Positions 34,059 through 43,000 of a stretch of 64,000 nt of DNA are shown here, piece by piece (within the stretch, counting starts at the first letter, position 1; every line of letters begins with the position of its first letter). This stretch comes from Bog-473 sp963763575 (GTDB taxonomy: Bacteria; Actinomycetota; Acidimicrobiia; Acidimicrobiales; RAAP-2). The notes under the pieces are model-generated. The model was not told the DNA's origin, did not search any database, and saw only the letters and a program-made list of their open reading frames with translations. Where the stretch lies: positions 1 through 64,000 of the forward strand of contig CAVXPD010000025.1 of assembly GCA_963763575.1 (NCBI GenBank), given 5' to 3'. Position numbers and translations under genes: made by a program.

Positions 34059-35739
34059 TCCCCAACAGGTACGGGTACAGCGGCTGTCCGCCCTGATGCA
34101 CCTCCAACGCGACGTCGGGGTACTCCTCGGACAGCCACTCCTCGATCCGCCTCGTGTCCCCCACCCGCGCCCCCTCCCCCTCGATCATGGTCACGAGCTC
34201 GTGTGACTCGTCGAGCAGTCGGCCCAGCAACAGCCGGGTACACAGGACGACGTTGTCGGCGATGGAGACGACGCCCTCGCGGGAGAGGCCGATCCAGTCA
34301 CCCTCGTGCACGTCGCCGGCGTCGGTCGTGGCGTCGCGCACGGCCCGGGTGACCTCGGCGGGGACGACGCGGGCCGCGGAGTCGGACATGGCAGCGACGT
34401 TGGTGGCGATGGTCGCGCCCGGGTCGTAGGCGAGCAGCGCCGCGAACCCCTCGACGATCGACCCGGTCGCCACCACCCGGACCGTCTTGTCGCTCAGCGC
34501 GTCGACCTGTTGGGCGACGGGCGCGATGTTCTTGTTGTTGGGCAGGATCACGACTTCGTCGGAGGCCACCGCCTCGACCGCCTTGACCAGATCGGTGGTG
34601 GCCGGATTCATCGTCTGGCCGCCGACGACCAGGTGGTGCACGCCGAGCGAACGGAAGATGCGGCCGATTCCCTCCCCCGACACCACGGCGACGACGCCGG
34701 TGGTCGCCGGAGGGCCGGCGCCCTCGACGCTCGGACCCGCGCCCGGGGCGCCCACGCTCTCGCGCACCCAACGCTCCTCTTCGACCTGGTCGTCGAGGTC
34801 GGTGACCCGGATGCGCGACGGCCGCCCGATCTCGAGCGCGGACTCGATCGCGGCCCCGACGTCGTTCGTGTGGATGTGGCAGTTCCACAGGCCGTCGCCC
34901 CCGACGACCACGATGGAGTCGCCGATGCCCGCCCACACGTCCTTGAACGCCTCGATGGAGTCGTCCGCCGCGGCCAGGAAGTACATGACCTCGTAGCGCA
35001 GGTCGCCCACCTCGTGGCCCTCGGCGTCCAGGCCGTCCTCGCGGTCCGGGTCGGCGACGGTGAGGTGGCCGTTCAGGGCGGTGAGGTCGGGCGCCGCCAC
35101 TCCGGAGGGTTCCGGAAGCGGGCGGCCGTCCAAGACCAGGAGGAAGGCGTCGAGGAGGAGAAGGAACCCGGCCCCCCCGGCGTCGACGACGCCGGCCTGG
35201 GCGAGGACCGGCAGCTGTTCGGGTGTCCGGGCCAGGGCGTCGGCCGCCTCGCCGCGGGCGCTCTCGACGACGCCGACGAGGCCCGAGCCGTGCGTCGCCC
35301 CGTCGGCCGCAGCGGCGGCCACGGTGAGAATGGTGCCCTCCACGGGCCGGACAACCGCCTTGCGGGCCAGCTCCGAGGCGTGGGTCATGGCGTCGACCAG
35401 CAGCTCGGGGCCCACACGGCCGTCGGGCGCCGCGCCCATGCGCTCGCTCATGCCGCGCAGCAGCTGGGACAAGATGACGCCCGAGTTGCCCCGTGCCCCC
35501 ATGAGCGACCCGTGCCCGATGGCCAGGCAGACCTCGGGGAGGCCCGAGCCGGCGGTCACGGCATCGAGCTCGGCCACCACGGCCTCCAGGGTGAGCGCCA
35601 TGTTGGTGCCCGTGTCGCCGTCGGGGACCGGGTAGACGTTCAACCGGTTGATGTCCGCCTGGTGGAGCCGCAGCGCGTCCCGGTAGCCCCCCATGACGGC
35701 ACGCAGGTCGTCGGCGCGCAGGGTCGCCGGGGAGGTCAT
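34051..35739 (-). CDS. DAK2/FakA-like fatty-acid kinase family protein
   Basis: A 562-residue protein of the FakA/YloV family. The N-terminal DhaL-type nucleotide domain is clear: NVYPVPDGDTGTNMALTLEA with metal-binding Asp residues and GARGNSGVILSQLLRGMSER; the middle domain and C-terminal DegV-associated domain follow (VVILPNNKNIAPVAQQVDAL). FakA phosphorylates fatty acids carried by FakB (DegV family); no FakB gene is in this window. The location between rpmB and recG is conserved in Gram-positive bacteria. Confidence 0.93.
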   Translation of the reverse strand: MTSPATLRADDLRAVMGGYRDALRLHQADINRLNVYPVPDGDTGTNMALTLEAVVAELDAVTAGSGLPEVCLAIGHGSLMGARGNSGVILSQLLRGMSERMGAAPDGRVGPELLVDAMTHASELARKAVVRPVEGTILTVAAAAADGATHGSGLVGVVESARGEAADALARTPEQLPVLAQAGVVDAGGAGFLLLLDAFLLVLDGRPLPEPSGVAAPDLTALNGHLTVADPDREDGLDAEGHEVGDLRYEVMYFLAAADDSIEAFKDVWAGIGDSIVVVGGDGLWNCHIHTNDVGAAIESALEIGRPSRIRVTDLDDQVEEERWVRESVGAPGAGPSVEGAGPPATTGVVAVVSGEGIGRIFRSLGVHHLVVGGQTMNPATTDLVKAVEAVASDEVVILPNNKNIAPVAQQVDALSDKTVRVVATGSIVEGFAALLAYDPGATIATNVAAMSDSAARVVPAEVTRAVRDATTDAGDVHEGDWIGLSREGVVSIADNVVLCTRLLLGRLLDESHELVTMIEGEGARVGDTRRIEEWLSEEYPDVALEVHQGGQPLYPYLLGIE

Positions 35740-35821
35740 GGCAGGTGATGCTAACCTTTAGGCCGTTCGTGAAGGCCTGCCTGGTCCGTCGACCGCGGCC
35801 TCCCTCAGGAAGGTTCCACCC

Positions 35822-36046
35822 ATGGCATCAGTGTGCGAGATCTGCGGCAAGAAGCCGTCGTTCGGCATGAACGTCAGCCACTCCCACCGACGCACGAAGC
35901 GGCGGTGGAACCCCAACGTGCAACGGGTACGGGCGATCGTGGACGGGGCGCCGAAGCGTATCTCGGTGTGCACCTCGTGCATCCGAGCGGGGAAGGTGAC
36001 GAAGAGGCCCCGCCGGACGTTCGAGTCGACTTCGACGGCCAGCTGA
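35822..36046 (+). CDS. rpmB: Ribosomal protein L28
   Basis: A 74-residue 50S protein: MASVCEICGKKPSFGMNVSH with CxxC, then RRTKRRWNPN and a second CTSC pair, so the zinc-binding form. AGGAAGG lies 7 bp before the ATG. Divergent from the fakA-like gene, with an 82-bp shared promoter region. Confidence 0.97.
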   Translation: MASVCEICGKKPSFGMNVSHSHRRTKRRWNPNVQRVRAIVDGAPKRISVCTSCIRAGKVTKRPRRTFESTSTAS

Positions 36047-36137
36047 CCAACCAGCCGACTCGCTGACTCTCCGAGCGGCTGCGGGCGGCGCCGCCGCGAC
36101 GCCGGGGCCGGGGGTTCCGACGCTCACCGTGGTCGGA

Positions 36138-37154
36138 TCAGCCGAGCCGGTGTTGCCACCCGAGCCGCTCGACCGGGCTCGTCCCGAGCACCCTGAGGTC
36201 GGGATCCTCGACGAAACGGCCGAGACGCACGGGCTCGCGCAGGCCGGCCTCGTCGAACCTCGCCTCGAGCGCGTCGACGTCGTCTTCCGAGACGGCCACG
36301 AGCAGCTCGTAGTCCTCCCCGCCGCCCAGCGCCTCCTCGAGGGTCGCATCCGCCGCCACCGGCACGTCGTCGAGGGCGAACCCCACGCCCGACGCGTCGG
36401 CCAGCCGGTGCAGGTCCAACGCGAGCCCGTCCGAGACGTCGATCATGGCGTGCGCCCCGCACCGCCGCGCCACCGACCCCTCGAGCAGTCGGGCCACCGG
36501 ACGCCGGTAGGCGAAGTGCCCGTCGGCGCCGCCGGCGCCAGCGCTGCCGCCGCCGGCGGCGCGCAGCTCGCGCAGCCCGGCGGCCGACCCCCCGCACGGG
36601 CCGGTCACGAGCACGGCATCGCCGGCGAGGGCTCCCGACCGCGACACTGCGTCCTCGCCGTGTTCGACCGTGCCGAGCACCGTCACCGCGACAACTAGCT
36701 CCCCGGCTGATGACACGTCCCCGCCCACGACGGGACATCCGCTCGCCTTCGACGCCTCGGCGACGCCGCTCATCACGCCGAGCGCCAGCCCGCCTTCGCC
36801 CGAGCCCGAGAACGCCGGTGCGGGCGCGGGTGCGGGCACGGGCGCGGGTGCGGGCACGCAGAGCGCGGTGAGTGCACCCAATGGGGCAGCACCCATCGCG
36901 GCCAGGTCGCTCAGCGCCCGCATCAAGGCCTTCCAACCCACGTCGGAGGGGCTGCAGAACGCGAGATCGAAGTGCACGCCCTCGACGACGCTGTCGACCG
37001 AGACGACGAGCGACCCTCCACCGGGGAGACCCAGGACGCCGGCGTCGTCACGCAGGCCGAACAGCTCGATTCCGTTTTCGAGGAGCCCCCGAATAGACTG
37101 CAGCGTCTCGTCTTCACCCAAAGAGGACGTGTGCTCAGGCTTGGGGGATCCCAC
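36138..37154 (-). CDS. thiL: Thiamine-monophosphate kinase
   Basis: Makes thiamine diphosphate from thiamine monophosphate. The 338-residue protein shows the AIRS-like motifs LRDDAGVL (metal/ATP), LSDLAAMGA, VVGGDVSSAG, IDVSDGLALDL and GGEDYELLVAV. Residues 101-114 are a Pro-Ala repeat insertion encoded by a GC-only microsatellite (36818-36857), at a loop position where the family is normally short. Divergent from pckG. Confidence 0.95.
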   Translation of the reverse strand: MGSPKPEHTSSLGEDETLQSIRGLLENGIELFGLRDDAGVLGLPGGGSLVVSVDSVVEGVHFDLAFCSPSDVGWKALMRALSDLAAMGAAPLGALTALCVPAPAPVPAPAPAPAFSGSGEGGLALGVMSGVAEASKASGCPVVGGDVSSAGELVVAVTVLGTVEHGEDAVSRSGALAGDAVLVTGPCGGSAAGLRELRAAGGGSAGAGGADGHFAYRRPVARLLEGSVARRCGAHAMIDVSDGLALDLHRLADASGVGFALDDVPVAADATLEEALGGGEDYELLVAVSEDDVDALEARFDEAGLREPVRLGRFVEDPDLRVLGTSPVERLGWQHRLG

Positions 37155-37216
37155 GGCACATGCCTACCATTGGACCCCACCAAAACCCCTCGGACAAAGG
37201 AGTTGATCCCCCCGAA

Positions 37217-39010
37217 ATGGCGCCCACCAAGAACGCGAAACTCCTGGCCTGGGTCGACGAGGTCGCCAAGCTGACGACCCCGGACCGCATCGAGTGGTGC
37301 GACGGCTCGGCCGACGAGTACGACCGGCTGTGTCAGGCGCTGGTGGACTCCGGCACGTTCACCAAACTCTCCGACGCCAAGCGGCCCAACAGCTACTGGG
37401 CCCACTCGGACCCCGCGGACGTCGCCCGGGTGGAGGACCGCACCTTCATCTGTTCGGAGAAGGAGATCGACGCCGGCCCGACCAACAACTGGCGGGACCC
37501 CGGCGAGATGCGCCAGACGCTCGACGGCCTCTTCAAGGGCGCCATGGCGGGGCGCACCATGTACGTGGTCCCCTTCTCCATGGGCCCGCTCGGCTCGGAC
37601 ATCGCCCACATCGGCGTGCAGCTGACCGACTCCGCGTACGTGGCCGTCTCCATGCGCATCATGACCCGCATGGGCACCGGGGCGCTCGAGGTGCTCGGTG
37701 ACGACGGCGAGTTCGTCCCGTGCCTGCACTCGGTGGGCGCACCGCTCGAGCCCGGCCAGGCCGACGTGGCGTGGCCGTGCAACGCGGACAACAAGTACAT
37801 CGTCCACTTCCCCGAGACCAGAGAGATCACCTCGTTCGGCTCGGGCTACGGCGGCAACGCCCTGCTCGGCAAGAAGTGCTTCGCGCTGCGCATCGCGTCG
37901 GTCATGGCGCGCGACGCCGGCTGGTTGGCCGAGCACATGCTCATCTTGAAGCTGACGTCCCCCGAAGGCGAGACGCGCTACATCGCCGGCGCCTTCCCCT
38001 CGGCGTGCGGCAAGACGAACCTCGCCATGCTCATCCCGACCATCGACGGGTGGAAGGTCGAGACGGTGGGCGACGACATCTGCTGGATGAAGTTCGGCGC
38101 CGACGGACGCCTCTACGCCATCAACCCCGAGGCCGGGTTCTTCGGCGTCGCGCCGGGCACGAACATGCACACCAACCCGAACGCCATCCTCACGCTCGAC
38201 GGCAATTGCATCTTCACCAACACGGCGCTGACCGACGACGGCGACATCTGGTGGGAGGGCATGACCGACGAGACGCCGGCGCACCTCACCGACTGGAAGG
38301 GCAACGACTGGACGCCCGAGGCGGGCACGCCGGCCGCTCACCCGAACGCCCGCTTCACGGCGCCGGCCAGCCAGGACCCCGCCATCGCGCCCGAGTGGGA
38401 GGACCCCAGGGGCGTGCCGATCAGCGCCATCCTCTTCGGCGGCCGCCGCGCCTCGGTGGTGCCGCTCGTGTTCCAGTCCCACGACTGGGAGCACGGCGTG
38501 TTCCTCGGCTCGATCATGGCGTCGGAGACGACGGCCGCCGCGGCCGGCGCGGTGGGCAACCTGCGCCGTGACCCCTTCGCCATGTTGCCGTTCTGCGGCT
38601 ACAACATGGCCGACTACTTCGCCCACTGGCTCCGCATCGGCGCGGAAGCCCCCGACCGCGACGCCCTGCCCAAGATCTTCTACGTCAACTGGTTCCGCAA
38701 GAACGAGAACGGCAAGTTCCTCTGGCCCGGCTACGGGGAGAACTCGCGGGTGCTCGAGTGGATCTTCCGGCGCGTCACCGACAAGGCCGGGGCGGTCGAG
38801 ACGCCGATCGGTTCGGTCCCGACCGTCGACGCCATCGACACGGACGGCCTCGCGGTGTCCACCGAGGACATGGAGGAGCTGCTGCGGGTCGACCCCGACG
38901 GCTGGCGGGCCGAGGTGCCGCTCATCCGCGAGTACTACGCGAAGTTCGGCGAGCGGCTCCCCAGCGCGCTGAGCGACCAGGTCGACACGCTGGAGAAGCG
39001 CCTGGGCTGA
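37217..39010 (+). CDS. pckG: Phosphoenolpyruvate carboxykinase (GTP)
   Basis: Cytosolic enzyme interconverting oxaloacetate and PEP with GTP; the entry step of gluconeogenesis. The protein is 597 residues from the ATG at 37217. The active-site lid and P-loop regions are visible: AGAFPSACGKTNLAM (259-271) and VGDDICWMKFG, with a GTP-type length and RPNSYWAHSDPADVARVE N-terminal substrate segment. AAAGGAG lies 14 bp upstream of the start. An earlier ATG at 37160 would add 19 non-conserved residues. Confidence 0.97.
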   Translation: MAPTKNAKLLAWVDEVAKLTTPDRIEWCDGSADEYDRLCQALVDSGTFTKLSDAKRPNSYWAHSDPADVARVEDRTFICSEKEIDAGPTNNWRDPGEMRQTLDGLFKGAMAGRTMYVVPFSMGPLGSDIAHIGVQLTDSAYVAVSMRIMTRMGTGALEVLGDDGEFVPCLHSVGAPLEPGQADVAWPCNADNKYIVHFPETREITSFGSGYGGNALLGKKCFALRIASVMARDAGWLAEHMLILKLTSPEGETRYIAGAFPSACGKTNLAMLIPTIDGWKVETVGDDICWMKFGADGRLYAINPEAGFFGVAPGTNMHTNPNAILTLDGNCIFTNTALTDDGDIWWEGMTDETPAHLTDWKGNDWTPEAGTPAAHPNARFTAPASQDPAIAPEWEDPRGVPISAILFGGRRASVVPLVFQSHDWEHGVFLGSIMASETTAAAAGAVGNLRRDPFAMLPFCGYNMADYFAHWLRIGAEAPDRDALPKIFYVNWFRKNENGKFLWPGYGENSRVLEWIFRRVTDKAGAVETPIGSVPTVDAIDTDGLAVSTEDMEELLRVDPDGWRAEVPLIREYYAKFGERLPSALSDQVDTLEKRLG

Positions 39011-39194
39011 CGCCGCCCCCGGCCCGAGCTGCTGCGGCGGCTTGGCTCGGCGCTGAATCCGTCCCGCTCGGGCACTCCCGGTTCCCGGCGGTCAGGCAGG
39101 GGTTGGGCAGGAGCGGCTGGGCTCGCCCGGGCATTCGTCTGTCGCCGGCGCACTCGGCTGCCTCACGTGCGATGAATCGTCTCCGACCAGGGCC

Positions 39195-39225
39195 TTGACT
39201 CTCCCTGCGGGGGAGGCCTCAGCGT
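39195..39225 (+). promoter_or_regulatory. MerR-type operator-promoter
   Basis: TTGACT (39195-39200) is followed by a dyad CTCCC-TGCGG-GGGAG placed in the spacer, which is about 19 bp long before a weak CAGCGT -10. An overlong spacer filled by a dyad is the hallmark of promoters activated by MerR-family regulators. It reads into the MFS remnant at 39232. No merR gene is adjacent, so the regulator is either elsewhere or lost. Confidence 0.55.
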
Positions 39226-39231
39226 GGTCCC

Positions 39232-39372
39232 ATGACCACAATTCGGCTTCCAGAAGCGACGGACGCGCCGGACACCATCTCCTCGCTCCGCGGCGGGTTC
39301 CGGGAGTGGGCCCCTCTGGCGGTGCTCATGATCGGGACGTTCATGATCGTCCTCGACAGCACTACCGCTTAG
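39232..39372 (+). pseudogene. Truncated MFS (DHA2/EmrB-like) transporter N-terminus
   Basis: A 46-codon frame ending FREWAPLAVLMIGTFMIVLD then STTA and a stop. EWAPLAVLMIGTFMIVLD is the first transmembrane helix of DHA2-family drug exporters, which normally continues into TIVNVALP. Here the homology is cut right after the helix and an unrelated gene (DUF488, opposite strand) ends 20 bp beyond. It is a relic left by deletion or insertion. Confidence 0.8.
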
Positions 39373-39392
39373 TGTTTGGTGACACAGCGGTG

Positions 39393-39830
39393 TTAGAGCA
39401 AGCGGGCCTGTGCGGCGGGTAGCTCGGCGACGGCGACGCCGTAGCGCTCCTCGAACCATTCCGCGAACCACCGGCGGTGGCAGACCTCGCCCGCGTGGAC
39501 GTCCTCGAAGCAGAGCACGACCAGCGGCTCGCCCGGATGACGCCTGGCGACTTGGGACAGACCGACGAGGATCGCTCCGGCGTGGCGATCGAGACGGCGG
39601 CGGTACGAAGCGCGGGCCGTGTCGTGATCGAGTCCCTTGCCGAAAACGCCGTAGGGCGTGATCTCGGTGGCGTGCCACAGCGGACCATGACGCCAGAACC
39701 TCGGATAGCCGACCGTGCTGCGGATCGGCACGCCGTCACCTGGCTTCCACGATTGGTAGCGGCCGGTGACCAGCGGGGCGTTTGCGAGCAGTTCCAGGTC
39801 GTCGAACTCGTTGCTCTCGGACGGCTGCAC
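39393..39830 (-). CDS. DUF488 family protein
   Basis: A 145-residue protein (GTG start at 39830). RSTVGYPRFWRHGPL and LVVLCFEDVHAGEVCHRRWF are characteristic of DUF488, including the conserved Cys/His-Arg pair. The frame is open further upstream to 40091, but that part overlaps the divergent gene and is not family-like. Function unknown. Confidence 0.8.
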   Translation of the reverse strand: MQPSESNEFDDLELLANAPLVTGRYQSWKPGDGVPIRSTVGYPRFWRHGPLWHATEITPYGVFGKGLDHDTARASYRRRLDRHAGAILVGLSQVARRHPGEPLVVLCFEDVHAGEVCHRRWFAEWFEERYGVAVAELPAAQARLL

Positions 39831-40009
39831 ACATCGAGTGTAGTGGGCCAAATGGCCCTCTACCTGGGACGATGCCCCTGATCGGTCCGATTCTCGCGCC
39901 GCCGTCTGGTTCGGTGTCCCAGGACGCCGGCCCGAGAGAGATTTCGGTTCCGTCCCGAGGCCACCAATTCGTGAGCGTGAGAAATGTGTGTCGAGGACAG
40001 AATGTCGAC

Positions 40010-40588
40010 ATGCAAGGCGATGGCCCGTCGTTGGTTGCCGATTTTCTCTGGAACGGCGAGCAGGGTTCGATTCAGGTCCAATGCGTTGCAAATGACGACC
40101 CGCAGTTCTGGGGTTGTTGGAACGCGACGGCGAGGGGATTCCCGGTCTGTACCGCTACCGTTGAATATCCGGCGCGTGGGTACCGCTCGATGCTTGGATG
40201 GGTCCAGCTGGTGTGTTCGACGGACAACGACTCGTCTGGCGCGGCCTTCGAGTTGGACCCCTTCGCGCTCTTCGGTGATGCTCCAAGTCCGTACTGTTGG
40301 TACGGCCAAAGGCCCACTCTCTTCGACGCTCCGTCACGATCGCTTCGCAAGCCGTTGGAGTGGTCCGCGCACAGCTTCTTGGCCGCGACGCCATTGGACG
40401 AGGTTGCGGAGTTGCAGCCGAGACGAGTGGTCCCTCTCGTGGGGTTCTCCTGGGGCTTCACCGACTCGGGCTCGGTTGTCTCCCTCCATGATGTGGCGGT
40501 TCTCCCGGAACGAACGTGGGACTCTCATGTCGAACTTTTGCGGCAGACGTATCCACTGTGGGTCTTCTCGCCGAGCCAGGCCGAGTAA
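40010..40588 (+). CDS. Uncharacterised protein (orphan)
   Basis: A 192-residue soluble protein from the ATG at 40010, with GAGGA 12 bp upstream. I recognise no family. It is rich in Trp, Cys and Phe, with segments such as DDPQFWGCWNATARG and VPLVGFSWGFTDSGSVV; no signal peptide or membrane segment. The composition is visibly less GC-biased than the core genes, and it lies with DUF488 where an MFS gene was disrupted, so recent transfer is plausible. Confidence 0.6.
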   Translation: MQGDGPSLVADFLWNGEQGSIQVQCVANDDPQFWGCWNATARGFPVCTATVEYPARGYRSMLGWVQLVCSTDNDSSGAAFELDPFALFGDAPSPYCWYGQRPTLFDAPSRSLRKPLEWSAHSFLAATPLDEVAELQPRRVVPLVGFSWGFTDSGSVVSLHDVAVLPERTWDSHVELLRQTYPLWVFSPSQAE

Positions 40589-40687
40589 TCGCGGAAGTCA
40601 GGCAACCTCGGCAAGCTTCCGACCTGAAGGGCCGGGCCCACTCAGCGGCGAAATGAACGACCCTGCTCGGCGTCCTCGATCGTGCGT

Positions 40688-42100
40688 TTATCCTCCGCCG
40701 GCCTCTCCTATGTCTCTTCCTAGGTCTCGGATATCGCGTACGTTGCGGGCGCCCCGGAAGTCCCGCAGGTCCCGCACCAGGCGCGGGGAGTGGGCGGCAC
40801 GGCGGCCGGACACGTAGGACAGCCCCCCGAGGCCGGCGAGGACGGCCATCGTGATGTCACCCGCGGGCAGCGAGAAGGCGATGATCACCGGGATCAGCGA
40901 GCCGACCACCCACACCAACTGCTGGCGCATGCCGAAGCGCGCGAAGGCGCGCCCCTGGGCCGACAACGGGATGAACCGCTGCGTCATCGAATCGAAGGAC
41001 GGCTGGGCGATCGCACCACTGAGCCCGACCATGAAGCCCAGGACCACCTGGGAGAAGAGGACATGCCAGAAGGCCATTCCCGCCGCCGTCGCCGCGATGA
41101 CCCACAGGGAGCCCAACAGCAACTGCTGCTCGCTCAGGTGCTTGCGCAACCGCCCCACCAACACGAGCCCGACGATGGCGCCGACTCCGGTGCCGGCCAG
41201 GATGAGCCCGTACCAGTAGAGACCGACTCCGTGGATCCGGCGCAGTCCGAAAGCCAGCATGAAGGTCATGAAGCCCGTGAGCCCACGCACGATGCACATC
41301 GCGGTCAGGCCGAGCATCACCTCGGGGTTGGCGATCGGCTGCAGCCTCATGAGGTCTTGCTCCCGCCGCTCACCTTCACCTGCCTGCCCGTACTCGCGGG
41401 CGCGGGTCTCTCGGTCGGACCAGAGGCGCTCCGCTTGGCGGCCCGAGAGCACGGGCAGGCGCGCCCCGGCGACGGCCGCGGCCACGAACACGATGGCGGC
41501 GAACACGAGCACGGCCGGCGAGCCGCCGAGCTTGTAGAGGATGACGCCCGGCACCGAGATGACGAAGCCCGCGAGGGTGCCGAGCAGGGTGAGGCGGGCG
41601 TTCAGCGGCGCGTACCCGGCCTGTTCCGCCGTCTTCTCGTCCGGTTCGGTCAGCGCCGCCATCTCGGGCACGAGTGCTCCCTTCGTGACCAGGTAGAGCT
41701 TCTGACAGACGAGCACCAGGAAGGCGAGCGGGAACAGCAGCAGTGAGTGGATGTGCATGGCCATCAGCGGGCAGAGCACGGCCTGGCCGATGGCGGAGGC
41801 AACGACCATGGCCCGGCGGGCGCCTCGGCTCTTGTCAATGAGGGGACCGAGGAGCGGGGACACGATGGCGAACGGCGCCAACGTGAACAAGAGGTAGAGG
41901 AGGACCTGGTGATCGGCGGCCTTGGGCGAGATGGAGAAGAAGAGGGACCCGGCCAGCGAGATCGTCACCAGCGTGCCGCCCGCGAGCATCGCGGTCTGGA
42001 CCAACGAGAGACGGCCGATGGGATGGCTCTGGTCGAACAGGTCCTTCCGGGCCTGCCGGGCCATGTCCTTGAATTGCTCGATCCTGGCGGACATGGCCAT
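40688..42100 (-). CDS. MFS transporter
   Basis: A 470-residue integral membrane protein with about 12 hydrophobic segments in two halves, separated by a central charged loop (RQAERLWSDRETRAREYGQA). LLGPLIDKSRGARRAMVVAS matches the MFS loop 2-3 motif (DxxxRR). A long Arg/Asp-rich cytoplasmic tail (RDLRDFRGARNVRDIRDLGR) is unusual. Start taken at 42100 (MAMSARIEQF), or 42094. The AsnC-like gene begins 22 bp away on the other strand. Substrate unknown. Confidence 0.88.
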   Translation of the reverse strand: MAMSARIEQFKDMARQARKDLFDQSHPIGRLSLVQTAMLAGGTLVTISLAGSLFFSISPKAADHQVLLYLLFTLAPFAIVSPLLGPLIDKSRGARRAMVVASAIGQAVLCPLMAMHIHSLLLFPLAFLVLVCQKLYLVTKGALVPEMAALTEPDEKTAEQAGYAPLNARLTLLGTLAGFVISVPGVILYKLGGSPAVLVFAAIVFVAAAVAGARLPVLSGRQAERLWSDRETRAREYGQAGEGERREQDLMRLQPIANPEVMLGLTAMCIVRGLTGFMTFMLAFGLRRIHGVGLYWYGLILAGTGVGAIVGLVLVGRLRKHLSEQQLLLGSLWVIAATAAGMAFWHVLFSQVVLGFMVGLSGAIAQPSFDSMTQRFIPLSAQGRAFARFGMRQQLVWVVGSLIPVIIAFSLPAGDITMAVLAGLGGLSYVSGRRAAHSPRLVRDLRDFRGARNVRDIRDLGRDIGEAGGG

Positions 42101-42121
42101 TCGGCCAATGTACGGTGTGCC

Positions 42122-42358
42122 GTGACCGTCCATGCGTACGTCCTGATCCAGACGGACATCGGTCGCGCAGCCCATGTTGCCGAGCAGGTCAGCGCGGTTG
42201 ACGGGGTCGAACTCTCGGAGGCGGTGACCGGGCCCTACGACGTGATCGCCCGCGCCGTGGCGCCGTCGATGAACGACCTCGGGCGCATGGTGGTGCGTGA
42301 CGTCCAACAGATCGAGGGCATCACCCGCACCATCACTTGCCCCATCGTCAGGATCTGA
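42122..42358 (+). CDS. Lrp/AsnC ligand-binding (RAM) domain protein
   Basis: The 78-residue product is the stand-alone RAM domain: VHAYVLIQTDIGRAAHVAEQ, then the turn GPYDVIARAVAP and the final strand TRTITCPIV. No DNA-binding helix-turn-helix is present. Such proteins bind amino acids and often form decamers. GTG start at 42122. It is divergently arranged with the MFS gene, with only about 21 bp between starts. Confidence 0.9.
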   Translation: MTVHAYVLIQTDIGRAAHVAEQVSAVDGVELSEAVTGPYDVIARAVAPSMNDLGRMVVRDVQQIEGITRTITCPIVRI

Positions 42359-43000
42359 CCCGTCCCAACCCGTCGCCGCGCCCCCGGCGCCGGCCCCGGC
42401 GGGCTCTCCGGGCGGCGCGCAGGACCCGAGCCCCGGCACACGATTTCGTCGTGAGTGCGGGGCTGACACACCGGTGTCGTGCCAATGCGTTGTCCCGCCG
42501 CGTCGATTCGCGGCGACTTCACCCGAGTTTGTCGCACTTTAACTGAAAGAACCTCTCACCGGTCATAATTGTCAAAGCCGCCGCTGAGTCTCCCCAGGAG
42601 GCAGCTCCCCCATGTCCTCCTCACCCGCTCGGCGGTGGCGAGCCGCCGGGCTGTCGACCGCGCTCGTTGTGGTTGTCGGCCTGGCTGTTCTCGCGGCACA
42701 AGCAGCGACGCCGGGAGGGGGCCTAGCTCCCGCCCGCGCGTCGCTCCCGCGAGCGCGCCACGATCTGCCACCGTCGCAGAAGTCGCACCCACACCTTCTT
42801 CCGCCTCCGCCATGAGGGCATGACGTGCAAGGACTGCCCGGGCGTATGCCCCGGACCGCTGGTTATCGCGATCGCGACCGCTGCCCGGCCGCCTGCATGA
42901 ACGCGGCCTCGAACTCTTGGGTGGAGATGGGCGCCGCCAACGGTCCGGAGGACCCGCACGGCTACTGCTGACGCGCTCGAGTAGCCCTGACTAGCCCTCA
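42359..43000. other. 642-bp stretch with only a possible small secreted peptide
   Basis: Between the RAM-domain gene and the CoA-transferase gene. Apart from the signal-peptide frame at 42612, it contains Cys-rich fragments in two shifted frames (MTCKDCPGVCPGP near 42819, and DRCPAACMNAASN near 42885 ending HGYC at 42971). These may be pieces of one small exported Cys-rich protein whose frame is broken. No RNA gene recognised. Confidence 0.4.
42612..42815 (+). CDS. Possible small exported protein (signal peptide)
   Basis: The 67-residue frame begins with a convincing signal peptide (MSSSPARRWRAAGLSTALVV then GLAVLAAQA), and AGGAGG lies 10 bp before the ATG. The rest is Pro/Arg/Ser-rich and not recognisable. 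The downstream Cys-rich segments in other frames suggest the mature part may be frame-disrupted. Low certainty. Confidence 0.4.
   Translation: MSSSPARRWRAAGLSTALVVVVGLAVLAAQAATPGGGLAPARASLPRARHDLPPSQKSHPHLLPPPP

Noticed and set aside
36923..38626. 567-residue open frame antisense to pckG
   Set aside because: It mirrors the third-position GC bias of pckG, is Arg/Val/His-rich, and shows no family resemblance, while the + strand frame is a clear PEP carboxykinase.
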